Shown here: one piece after another, positions 1-7,079 of the stretch
How positions within the stretch are numbered: position 1 is the first letter of the stretch
How the letters are laid out: every line of letters starts with the position of its first letter
Assembly (NCBI GenBank): GCA_035290065.1
Contig: DATDVD010000102.1
Coordinates: 1 to 27,242, forward strand
Source: DATDVD01 sp035290065
GTDB lineage: Bacteria; Pseudomonadota; Gammaproteobacteria; Coxiellales; Coxiellaceae
Length of the DNA stretch: 27,242 nt
Direction of reading: 5' to 3'
The notes under the pieces: generated by a model
What the model saw: only the letters and a program-made list of their open reading frames with translations
What the model was told of the DNA's origin: nothing
Databases searched by the model: none
Made by a program: the position numbers and the translations under genes

Positions 1-813
1 CGTGATGGTACGTTCTTTATTTCCTTTACCAACCGTGGTAAACCACCAATTACCTTCGTGATCTTGCGCAAAATCACTCATTTGGGGAATCCATCGAGAA
101 GAGGCTGCTAATTCGGAGATTCGTAAATACATTCCATAGAGGGCGCTCATAATAAATAAAGTGCGTTCATGGTGGTGAGGATCTTTTTTAGCCATCTGTT
201 CCGCCGTCTCAATGACATAACTCCATTGCAATTCCGAGAGACGTCGAATGGGTGCTTTATGTTGATGTTGGCGAATAAATTTACTTTTTTGACGAATCTG
301 TGCCATTGGATTGGCTTGTACTTTATTTTCTTGCAGTAAAAAGCTAAAAAAACTTCCCAAAATAGAAAAAATGGCCTGTACAGCTTTTTGCGATAACTGA
401 TAATGCGCCGTGGTAAGCTTAGAAACCCCGGTGGATTTAGCTCGAAACACCACAAAGGGACGCCACTCGGGATTAGGAATAATAGTTCCTTCGTGCTCAA
501 TAAAACGAGGGGACTGTTTTAAACCAATCCACGATTTTGGAGGCTTTTGGCAAAATTCAATAAATTGCTCCATATCGAGATGGGTAAGCTGACCAATAGA
601 TTTATGGGCATAATGGTTAGCCCATAATAATAAACGTTCTATTTCTCGCCGGTATGCGTTAAACGTTGCGTGGCTACCGCGGTAACTGTATAAAAATTCT
701 GCGATGGATCTTTCCTCGGTGGAAAGCGAGGAATCCGTTCGTAATTCTTTGATTTTATGAATGTCACCGAGCCAAGGTGAGGGGCAAATGGAAGGAGAGG
801 GGATAGCATTCAT
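1..813 (-). CDS. Tyrosine recombinase / site-specific integrase, partial (C-terminus beyond left edge)
   Basis: Read on the minus strand, an uninterrupted frame of 271 codons runs from an ATG at 813 off the left edge. Residues about 30-175 look like the SAM-like core-binding domain of tyrosine recombinases. The catalytic domain then begins, with the first catalytic arginine at Arg231 in the motif LRISEL (230-235) and the beta-hairpin lysine region GKGNKER near the edge. The remaining H-x-x-R and the tyrosine nucleophile would lie outside the window, so activity cannot be judged. An in-frame ATG at 828 is an alternative start; the 813 start has a GAG seven bases upstream. An in-frame TGA at 837-835 bounds the gene. 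No att repeats or tRNA are visible here. Family assignment is from the motifs; the role (chromosome dimer, island or phage integration) is unknown. Confidence 0.85.
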   Translation of the reverse strand, partial: MNAIPSPSICPSPWLGDIHKIKELRTDSSLSTEERSIAEFLYSYRGSHATFNAYRREIERLLLWANHYAHKSIGQLTHLDMEQFIEFCQKPPKSWIGLKQSPRFIEHEGTIIPNPEWRPFVVFRAKSTGVSKLTTAHYQLSQKAVQAIFSILGSFFSFLLQENKVQANPMAQIRQKSKFIRQHQHKAPIRRLSELQWSYVIETAEQMAKKDPHHHERTLFIMSALYGMYLRISELAASSRWIPQMSDFAQDHEGNWWFTTVGKGNKERTIT

Positions 814-847
814 AGGTTCACTCAGCATCCTTATTCATGAGAATTGT

Positions 848-855
848 ATTATAAT
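848..855. promoter_or_regulatory. Overlapping -10 elements on both strands
   Basis: The string TATTATAATA contains TATAAT on the plus strand (850-855) and TATAAT on the minus strand (853-848). The plus copy would serve the small secreted protein at 896, with a leader of about 34 bases. The minus copy would serve the integrase. No good -35 hexamer is seen at normal spacing on either strand, so at least one of the two may be incidental. Confidence 0.4.
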
Positions 856-895
856 CTGTTTTTAGGGTAGGTACGAGGCAAGGAGGCTTAAGAAC

Positions 896-1321
896 ATGCG
901 GTTCGTGAGTGGGTTATTATTATTAGCAGGGCTAAGTATAAGCTTACAGGCCTATGCGTATTTCAGCTCCTCTACGGGCCATTGGTTATGCCAATCTTAT
1001 GATGCAAAAGGGCACCTCTGGTATGAAAAAAATACCTTTCGACATCGAGCTCGAAAAATTGCCCGCGAATTATGCCTCAAACAAAGTTCTATGCCTGCTA
1101 CCTGCACTTCTTTACACCAGATGGAATGCGATCATTCTGCTCATGAAAGCTTGATTTATTGGCACTGTGAAGCAGTAGATTCTGCCGATCAACGCTGGGT
1201 ACGCGTAGGAATAGAATCGAAAATGCAGGTGTTAACCGAAGCCCTTATTGCTTGCCAGCGTTATAGCGAAGTGGCTAAATCCTGCCAAGCTTTACCACGC
1301 CGATGTTTACAAGTCCAATAG
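896..1321 (+). CDS. Small secreted protein with two cysteine-rich repeats, function unknown
   Basis: This is a 141-residue protein with a Sec signal peptide at about residues 1-21 (hydrophobic core then AYA), so it should be exported. The mature part is an internal duplication. Repeat 1 has Trp30, Cys32, Asp36, Trp42, Cys60, Cys70 and Cys78; repeat 2 has Trp89, Cys91, Asp95, Trp101, Cys120, Cys130 and Cys137. Each residue is offset by 59-60 positions. Eight cysteines, four per repeat, suggest two disulfide bonds per repeat in the periplasm or outside the cell. A strong AAGGAGG lies at 880-886, nine bases before the ATG. The gene is convergent with the acid phosphatase and overlaps it by 15 bases. 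I do not recognise the family and assign no function. Confidence 0.85.
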   Translation: MRFVSGLLLLAGLSISLQAYAYFSSSTGHWLCQSYDAKGHLWYEKNTFRHRARKIARELCLKQSSMPATCTSLHQMECDHSAHESLIYWHCEAVDSADQRWVRVGIESKMQVLTEALIACQRYSEVAKSCQALPRRCLQVQ

Positions 1322-2368
1322 CTGTTTTTTCAGTTGATCTATTGAGCAAATACCCTTTGTGCAACTAGGAATTAAAACAGGCCGTTCATTAAAATGAATT
1401 TTCACATAATAACGTGCTTCTTCTTTAAACAACATAATATTTAAATCAGACGCATAGGGAGGGAGTTGTGAAGAAGGCGCTCCCATTGCGCCCAATAAAC
1501 TGAGCAATGTTGTGTCGTGTGCGGAAAATAAAACATATTTTAATGAGGTTTTTTGATCTATCGCTTGTTGTAAATAATCTACAATCGTTTTCAATAATTC
1601 ATCGCTAGAGAGATGAGCCAAGGTTTTATTTTGATAGGGCGCCATCAATACCCATTGGCCCGCTTCAATAATCGTTTGTGCCTCCTTAAAGCTCAAACCA
1701 GAAGGAAAGGGAAGATGGTAGCGTTGGTTAATGTATAGAGTATCGCTGAGAGATTGTAATTGAGAAAGATCAGTAATGGTGACACCCGTTGCTTTACTCC
1801 ATTCAGAATAATGAGATTGTAGAACAGCATTTTTTTCTTTCCACTGTGGCGTTAAATAAAGATGTTGTTTTAACAAGGGCGCATATTGGCTTAAATCAGT
1901 TCGCACTAACAATAAGGTATCTTGTTCCTGAGACACCGTATGAATAGGAATAGGTTGATAAGCTTGGGGCAAAGCAGGTGTTTTCGAAGAAGGAAGGGTA
2001 GGGCCTGTGCCGAGAGGATAAAGTCCTATTAAAAATGATTCTGCACTCATTAACGTGCGATCATAATTAGTAGAGCGAACATACATCGTTTCAGGTAAAT
2101 AGGTGGGAGGAAGTAAATGGTATTGATCTATATAAAGCGCATGTAAATGAGACCCTAATTGATATTCTTGTCTCATTCCAGTAGGTGTTAATTGGCCTAA
2201 ACCCTGGGTCCAATGATAAGGTACTGCAGGAATCTCATGGATAGGTGTTCGATCCCCATGGCGAATCACATCCACCGCAAAAATGAGTTTCTCTTCTGCG
2301 TAAGCATTACAAAAAACCAATAAATTTAACAGGAAGAATAATTTTAAAGCGTAAAATGGTGAGCGCAT
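1307..2368 (-). CDS. Secreted histidine acid phosphatase
   Basis: This 353-residue protein belongs to the histidine acid phosphatase (branch 2 histidine phosphatase) family, which hydrolyses phosphomonoesters at acid pH through a phosphohistidine intermediate. The N-terminus carries a signal peptide (about 1-24, ending NAYA). The catalytic motif RHGDRTP is at 36-42 with nucleophile His37. The supporting arginines are about Arg98 and Arg104 (RSTNYDRT), and the proton-donor motif HD is at 284-285. Cys336 and Cys341 may form a C-terminal disulfide. All key residues are present and the length is normal. Legionella Map is a member of this family. The gene follows the 372-residue unknown gene by 38 bases on the same strand and may be cotranscribed. 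Periplasmic or extracellular location is inferred; the substrate is unknown. Confidence 0.93.
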   Translation of the reverse strand: MRSPFYALKLFFLLNLLVFCNAYAEEKLIFAVDVIRHGDRTPIHEIPAVPYHWTQGLGQLTPTGMRQEYQLGSHLHALYIDQYHLLPPTYLPETMYVRSTNYDRTLMSAESFLIGLYPLGTGPTLPSSKTPALPQAYQPIPIHTVSQEQDTLLLVRTDLSQYAPLLKQHLYLTPQWKEKNAVLQSHYSEWSKATGVTITDLSQLQSLSDTLYINQRYHLPFPSGLSFKEAQTIIEAGQWVLMAPYQNKTLAHLSSDELLKTIVDYLQQAIDQKTSLKYVLFSAHDTTLLSLLGAMGAPSSQLPPYASDLNIMLFKEEARYYVKIHFNERPVLIPSCTKGICSIDQLKKQLLDL

Positions 2369-2406
2369 GGTGTTTCTCTCTTATACGAAAGAGGAAAGTT
2401 TAATGA

Positions 2407-3525
2407 CTATGCCTTGGTTAAAGCAAGATTTTTTTTCAACGAATAACGCCTGGGGGGGATAGAGAGACGTCTAATGGCAGGATGTTCTACCGGAAGAGGT
2501 TGATTTGAAAAAAGACCCGGTCGCAGCAACCGTACGAATTTAGTTGGATCCAACAGACTGGCGTATAAAAAAGATTGTTGAGCTAAGGCATCTTTATAGT
2601 ATTCTTGTTTTGAGTCATAATATCGTATTAATTTTCCTCTCGCATACCACGAGGAAACGAAAATAATAATTCCTGGAATAAAAGAAAAAAGAATAATTAA
2701 TAAATGTAGCCAAAACCCAGTGGCAATTTTCTGAAGAAATAGATCGGTTTTTGGAAGATAAGAAATAACTAACGAGTAAAATAGGGTAATCGCTGTTCCT
2801 AATATAAACAGCCAGGTGTTCATGCTAATAGGCCCATTAGGTCCTCCTCGAATGAGTTTTCCTTGTCGGGCTTGCTCGCATAATGCTTGAATGGATTTTC
2901 GCTCAATCGCTCGTTTGCACGCCGTAAAAAATCGGGCATTTTTAACTATTTCTTGAAGGGTCATAGAAGGAAATAATCGTTCAAAGGTATCTCGATGATT
3001 TAAAAATTCCGCCTGAAGTGTTTCTTTTAAGGGGGAATTAATCCCATGTTGTTGATAGATAGTGTTAAGATTCTGTTCTTCAGCGCTCATAATCAGAAGC
3101 TCTGAAAGAAGTTTTTTATATTTTCTTACTAATTGCAATTCATAAATAGATTTTAAAAAATGATAAGTAGCTTCTAATTCTATTTCTAATTCCTGAAATA
3201 ATACATTGAGAATAGGAGCGCTTTTCCATGAGCGAGGGCTGACAGCGGAGGTTAAATCAATAGGGGTATAGAGGCGTTTAGCAATGGATTCAAATCGCCT
3301 AAATCGATCCGAAAGTCCTTCCAAACCCGGCAATTCTTTAAAGAACTCTTTGCAACCAACAAAGTAAGCAAAATCACCTTTGGACATTAACTCGAGAAGA
3401 ACGAGAAGGTAAAAAAAACTTTGAGAATCTGACTGTTCTGTCAGACCGGTTACAAAAGCGCGAATACTCCTGTATTGTTTTCCTCTCAATCCTTGTTGAT
3501 GGAAGAGCCTTGCGATATGCGGCAT
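2407..3525 (-). CDS. Unrecognised 372-residue protein with two C-terminal membrane segments
   Basis: The start is placed at the ATG at 3525 rather than the upstream ATG at 3555. AAGGAGG lies at 3537-3531, and the upstream ATG falls inside the -10 element of a good promoter. The first ~235 residues are helix-rich and charged with no signal peptide. Two hydrophobic segments follow at about 237-257 and 271-292, so the protein is probably an inner-membrane (or host-membrane) protein with a large N-terminal and a basic C-terminal soluble part. No catalytic motif was recognised. The C-terminus is basic (RRYSLKK) and lacks an obvious glutamate-rich E-block of Dot/Icm substrates. In a Legionellales genome an effector is possible, but nothing in the sequence proves it. 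A run of seven C residues lies near the 3' end. Confidence 0.75.
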   Translation of the reverse strand: MPHIARLFHQQGLRGKQYRSIRAFVTGLTEQSDSQSFFYLLVLLELMSKGDFAYFVGCKEFFKELPGLEGLSDRFRRFESIAKRLYTPIDLTSAVSPRSWKSAPILNVLFQELEIELEATYHFLKSIYELQLVRKYKKLLSELLIMSAEEQNLNTIYQQHGINSPLKETLQAEFLNHRDTFERLFPSMTLQEIVKNARFFTACKRAIERKSIQALCEQARQGKLIRGGPNGPISMNTWLFILGTAITLFYSLVISYLPKTDLFLQKIATGFWLHLLIILFSFIPGIIIFVSSWYARGKLIRYYDSKQEYYKDALAQQSFLYASLLDPTKFVRLLRPGLFSNQPLPVEHPAIRRLSIPPRRYSLKKNLALTKA

Positions 3526-3553
3526 GCCCACCTCCTTCAAACGAAGTGGATTC

Positions 3554-3582
3554 ATTATATCAAAAAATGAGGGGGCTGTCAG
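3554..3582 (-). promoter_or_regulatory. Sigma70-type promoter with extended -10, for the 372-residue gene
   Basis: On the minus strand a -35 CTGACA (3582-3577) is separated by 17 bases from TATAAT (3559-3554), which is preceded by TGA, giving the extended -10 form TGnTATAAT. The expected transcript starts near 3547, giving a leader of about 20 bases that contains AAGGAGG at 3537-3531. Confidence 0.75.
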
Positions 3583-3616
3583 ATTTGTAAATTCTAGCTG
3601 GAATACCTACCATCCC

Positions 3617-3648
3617 ATATCTCCGATAATCTTTATTATCGGAGATAT
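3617..3648. repeat. Perfect 14-bp inverted repeat with 4-base loop
   Basis: The arms 3617-3630 and 3635-3648 are exact reverse complements (ATATCTCCGATAAT) around the loop CTTT. No T-tract follows on either strand, so this does not look like an intrinsic terminator. It lies between two divergent promoters, about 11 bases upstream of the expected -35 position for the SDR gene and about 35 bases upstream of the -35 of the 372-residue gene. That placement fits an operator for a dimeric regulator. The binding protein is unknown. Confidence 0.8.
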
Positions 3649-3678
3649 CGATAAAGCCTATTAGAAGCTCCTTTTCCT

Positions 3679-3687
3679 TGTTATAAT
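3679..3687 (+). promoter_or_regulatory. Extended -10 promoter element for the SDR-hydrolase pair
   Basis: TGTTATAAT matches the extended -10 consensus. No clear -35 is seen at 17-base spacing, as is common for extended -10 promoters. The predicted start near 3694 leaves a leader of about 23 bases carrying AAAGGGAGGT just before the ATG at 3717. Confidence 0.6.
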
Positions 3688-3716
3688 ACGTGTTTATTTA
3701 ATTTAAAGGGAGGTTT

Positions 3717-4508
3717 ATGTCGTACTTAGACACTCTATTTTCCGTGGCTAATAAGACTATTTTTATCACCGGCGCAGGCTCGGGCCTAGCTCAACATTGT
3801 GCCGTGCTCTTTGCTAAGTTAGGCAGCCACGTAGTGTTCGTGGATATCAATCAGGACGGTTTAAATGAAACCGAAGAGCAAATTAAACCTTATAGCTCTA
3901 ACTACCTTAAATTAAAACTGGATGTTACCGATGAGCAAGCCGTTCAAAACGCGGTTGCTGCAGCGATTAAGACATTTGGCCAAATAGATATTCTCCTTAA
4001 TTGTGCCGCCGTTATCGATTATGTACCCTGGAATCAAGTGACGGAAAATGAATGGAATCGAAATTATAAAGTGGATTTATTAGGTTCCTGGTTTACGTGT
4101 AAAGCGGTTGCCGAAAGCATGATTGCCAAAAAAATCCCGGGCTCTATTATTAATATTGCTTCCTCGCTCTGCCACCGCACTCAAAAAGATTTAATTCCTT
4201 ATAACACGGTTAAAGCAGCGGTTGCCCATATGACTCGGAGCTTAGGTCTTGAGCTAACACCTTACAATATTCGTGTTAATGCGCTAGCGCCTGGTTTTAT
4301 GAAAACAAAAATGGTTGAAGAGTTTCTTAAAACACAAAATGGTGAAAAAGCCGTAAAAAGTGTTCCTTTTAAACGTGCAGCCAATTTGACGGAAATTGAA
4401 GGGGTTATTCTATTGTTGGCTAGTAATGCCTCGAGCTACATGTCTGGCAGTGTGATTCGAATTGATGGTGGTTTATCTTTTAACGAAATTGTGATTCCCG
4501 ATCAGTAA
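3717..4508 (+). CDS. SDR-family NAD(P)-dependent oxidoreductase
   Basis: This is a 263-residue classical short-chain dehydrogenase/reductase. The nucleotide-binding loop TGAGSGLA is at 18-25; the third glycine of the usual TGxxxGxG is alanine here. Asp43 at the end of the second strand (VVFVD) favours NAD(H) over NADP(H). NCAA at 95-98 stands in for the usual NNAG. The catalytic serine is Ser149 or Ser150, with Tyr162 and Lys166 in YxxxK. C-terminal NALAPGF and DGG segments are typical. The active site is therefore complete. Substrate is not predictable; 3-oxoacyl or sugar/polyol reductases are the closest general types. The gene has a strong Shine-Dalgarno site and is followed after 20 bases by an alpha/beta hydrolase, which probably shares its transcript. 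Confidence 0.9.
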   Translation: MSYLDTLFSVANKTIFITGAGSGLAQHCAVLFAKLGSHVVFVDINQDGLNETEEQIKPYSSNYLKLKLDVTDEQAVQNAVAAAIKTFGQIDILLNCAAVIDYVPWNQVTENEWNRNYKVDLLGSWFTCKAVAESMIAKKIPGSIINIASSLCHRTQKDLIPYNTVKAAVAHMTRSLGLELTPYNIRVNALAPGFMKTKMVEEFLKTQNGEKAVKSVPFKRAANLTEIEGVILLLASNASSYMSGSVIRIDGGLSFNEIVIPDQ

Positions 4509-4528
4509 TATATAGGTAGCCTGGCATT

Positions 4529-5224
4529 ATGAGACATCTTATTTTTCTCCCTGGATGGAGTGGTTCAGACGCTTTGTGGCAAGAACAGGATCAGGCGCTT
4601 AAAGATATCGTTAAATCTCAAGTTTTTACGCTCACAGAAGAAACGACCATTCAGCAAATGGCAGAGCAAGTATTAAAAAAATCCCCTCAAACCTTTATTT
4701 TAGTGGGCCATTCTCTGGGAGGCTGGGTAAGTCAAAAAATTGCAAGCATGGCGCCTCATCGTGTAGAAAAACTAATATTGCTCGATACCTGGACGGGTGA
4801 CAGTTCAGAAGAGACACGCCATTACTTTAAGGACCTGCATACGTATATTAAAAACAATACTCTTTTCAACGCACTTGAAGAATTACGCCGAGCGAATATT
4901 TCACCCAGTTTAAGTAATAACCCGGCTGTGTTTGAGTTATTCCGAAAAGCTCAAGAAAGTTTTCCTATTCAGGGGTATATCAATCAAACCAAAGCTTTGC
5001 TAGACAGCCCTCCGATGACAAAAGCTGAATTAGCCAAAATTCAGTGCCCTACTCTTGTGGTAAAAGGGCAAGACGATACAAGCTTTACTATGGAGCAACA
5101 AATGGAGATGGTAAATGGCATTCCTCATGCTAAATTCACTCTTGTGCCTAATAGCGGACATATGATTATGATTGAAAGACCTGAAGCAGTCTCGGCTTTA
5201 GTGCGGCTATGGGTAAACATTTAA
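4529..5224 (+). CDS. Alpha/beta-fold hydrolase
   Basis: This 231-residue single-domain hydrolase has a complete catalytic triad: nucleophile Ser62 in GHSLGG (60-65), acid Asp182 or Asp183 (GQDD), and His211 (NSGHM). The oxyanion-hole region is FLPGW at 6-10. There is no signal peptide, so it is probably cytoplasmic. It resembles the BioH/esterase-like branch in size and layout, but I would not assign BioH from sequence reading alone. It follows the SDR gene by 20 bases with a weak ribosome site, so translational coupling is plausible. Its TAA stop at 5222-5224 overlaps the TAA of the convergent ABC-F gene in the 4-base palindrome TTAA. Confidence 0.88.
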   Translation: MRHLIFLPGWSGSDALWQEQDQALKDIVKSQVFTLTEETTIQQMAEQVLKKSPQTFILVGHSLGGWVSQKIASMAPHRVEKLILLDTWTGDSSEETRHYFKDLHTYIKNNTLFNALEELRRANISPSLSNNPAVFELFRKAQESFPIQGYINQTKALLDSPPMTKAELAKIQCPTLVVKGQDDTSFTMEQQMEMVNGIPHAKFTLVPNSGHMIMIERPEAVSALVRLWVNI

Positions 5225-6828
5225 TTTCTAGATAGGTAATCTTTTCCATACTGCTCGAGGTAGTCGTGGTAATTCCCAAGATAGTTAATAGCGCCATGGT
5301 GCTCTGTAAGCGCCAATACCCGAGTAGCAATATGATCAATAAAAAACCGATTGTGACTTACAAATAATACGGTGCCTGGGAATTTATGCAAAGCTACTTG
5401 AAGTGCATCAATAGATTCAAGATCTAAATGGTTGGTGGGCTCATCCAGAACAAGTACGTTGTTTTTCTGCAGAATAATGCTCGCTAACATTAATCGAGCG
5501 GACTCTCCCCCACTTAAATTAACTATTTTTTTCTCAACATCTTTGCCTCGAAACAATACCTGCCCCAGAATACTTCGAATTTCTTGGGAAGTAGCCTTTA
5601 TATGGTTTTCCATCCATTGAAGCAGCGTTTCATCACCCGGCATGGTGCTACGATAATCCTGAGCAAAGTACCCTATCGTAACGCCATCACTCCAGGTGTA
5701 TTGACCCTGATCTATTGACACTTGGCTCAATAAAATTTTCAATAATGTTGATTTTCCAATTCCGTTCGGGCCAATAATGGCGCATTTCTCTCCTCGATTT
5801 AAAGAAAAAGAAATATTTTTTAATAGGGCTCTATCTGCAAATTTTTTATTTATTTTTTCTACAGACAAAACGGATTTTCCTGATGGTTTTTGAATGGTAA
5901 AATTGAAATAAGGACGAATGGCAGAAGAGTTAGCTATGTCGGGCAACTCAATTCGCTCAATCATTTTAAGGCGTGATTGTGCTTGTCGGGATTTGGTAGC
6001 ACTGGCTCGAAATCGATCGACAAAGCGTTTCATTGTTTCAATTTGTTTTTCTTTATGGGAAAGTTCTTGTTCTTTACGAAGCAGAACCTCTTCTTTTTCT
6101 CGGGAAAAAGCCTGGTAATTGCCTACGTATTCAGTGATAGCACCATAATCAATATCCAGAATATGGGTGGCCAGATTATTCAGAAACCCTCGATCATGAG
6201 AAATAAAAACCAGCAAGCCTTTAAATTCATTTGTTAAAAAATTCTCTAACCAATCAATCGATACAATATCCAAATGATTGGTAGGTTCATCCAATAACAT
6301 GATATCTGGCTTTTGAAAAAGAACTTGGGCGAGTAAAACACGTAATTTATAGCCCCCCGATAAAGCTTTTAAAGGTCCTCGATGATATTTTTTTTCAATG
6401 CCGAGCCCTATCAATAATTTTTCTGTGATAGAATCGACTTCGTATCCTTCCTGATGCATAATAATTTCTTCGAGCTCCGCTAGCCGATACCCTTCTTCTT
6501 CATTAAAATGTGTCTGCTCTAACAATGTTTTCTTTTCTTTTAAGGCATTCCATAAAATACTATTTCCCTGAATAACCACATCCATTACCGATTCATTTTC
6601 ATATGAAAAATGATCTTGTTTTAAAATGCCAATGCTGACATTTTTAGGTTTTTCTACACTGCCTTCGTTGGGCATCTCTTCGCCAGCCAAGACTTTTAAA
6701 AAAGTAGATTTACCCGTCCCGTTCGCACCGACAACACCATACCGATTGTTGGGTAACAACATGAGGGTAACATCTATAAATAAGACTTTTCTTCCAAAAT
6801 CTACGGAAAGGCTACGGATATCTAACAT
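5221..6828 (-). CDS. ybiT: ABC-F family ATPase, YbiT type
   Basis: This 535-residue soluble protein has two ABC ATPase domains and no membrane segment, as in ABC-F translation factors that bind the ribosomal E site. Domain 1 has Walker A GANGTGKS (34-41), signature LSGGY (156-160), Walker B with Asp180/Glu181, and His211. The charged P-site tRNA interaction linker spans about 240-310. Domain 2 has Walker A GPNGIGKS (353-360), LSGGE (438-442), DEPTNHLD (462-469) and His492. Both domains look catalytically intact. Length and the opening residues match E. coli YbiT (530 residues) better than Uup, EttA or YheS. The start is fixed by alignment with the family; no Shine-Dalgarno site precedes it, and a TATAAT lies only four bases upstream. 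Confidence 0.93.
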   Translation of the reverse strand: MLDIRSLSVDFGRKVLFIDVTLMLLPNNRYGVVGANGTGKSTFLKVLAGEEMPNEGSVEKPKNVSIGILKQDHFSYENESVMDVVIQGNSILWNALKEKKTLLEQTHFNEEEGYRLAELEEIIMHQEGYEVDSITEKLLIGLGIEKKYHRGPLKALSGGYKLRVLLAQVLFQKPDIMLLDEPTNHLDIVSIDWLENFLTNEFKGLLVFISHDRGFLNNLATHILDIDYGAITEYVGNYQAFSREKEEVLLRKEQELSHKEKQIETMKRFVDRFRASATKSRQAQSRLKMIERIELPDIANSSAIRPYFNFTIQKPSGKSVLSVEKINKKFADRALLKNISFSLNRGEKCAIIGPNGIGKSTLLKILLSQVSIDQGQYTWSDGVTIGYFAQDYRSTMPGDETLLQWMENHIKATSQEIRSILGQVLFRGKDVEKKIVNLSGGESARLMLASIILQKNNVLVLDEPTNHLDLESIDALQVALHKFPGTVLFVSHNRFFIDHIATRVLALTEHHGAINYLGNYHDYLEQYGKDYLSRN

Positions 6829-6832
6829 AGGT

Positions 6833-6838
6833 ATTATA
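6833..6838 (-). promoter_or_regulatory. Possible -10 element immediately before the ABC-F start
   Basis: TATAAT on the minus strand ends four bases before the ATG at 6828, with no recognisable -35. If used, the transcript would start at or within the first codon. The four-base gap is short for a discriminator, so the match may be incidental. Confidence 0.3.
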
Positions 6839-7031
6839 CTGCTTCATTCCAATAAAAGGTCGCTAAGTCTACCAGATTTTTGTAAATGTTTTCTATATTC
6901 AACCGACAAAACTCTCCTCATAGAAAATAGATAACCTATTGATATTTATAAAAAAGATTATCTTACTAAACCCCTGGGTTAAAAACCTGCTTCGCATGCC
7001 AGGGTTTAGCGCATTGCAACAAATTCTTGTT

Positions 7032-7060
7032 TTGTCCTTCCTTCAAAATCTTGATAGAAT
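7032..7060 (+). promoter_or_regulatory. Sigma70-type promoter for the MlaF-MlaE fusion gene
   Basis: A -35 TTGTCC (7032-7037), a 17-base spacer and a -10 TAGAAT (7055-7060) are present. The expected start near 7067 leaves a short leader with AAGGAG at 7069-7074 and the ATG at 7080. This supports rejecting the longer frame that begins upstream with a TTG. Confidence 0.6.
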
Positions 7061-7079
7061 GCCGCCCAAAGGAGAAGGA

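Noticed and set aside
147..500. A minus-strand frame of 117 codons inside the first 813 bases
   Set aside because: The overlapping frame from 813 to the left edge shows tyrosine recombinase motifs throughout, so the shorter frame is a shadow.
3617..3648. Palindrome as an intrinsic terminator
   Set aside because: There is no T-tract on either strand, and no gene ends next to it; both flanking genes start away from it.
6939..7079. A 47-codon N-terminal extension of the MlaF-MlaE fusion from a TTG
   Set aside because: A promoter (7032-7060) and ribosome site (7069-7074) lie inside it, and the ATPase homology begins after the ATG at 7080.
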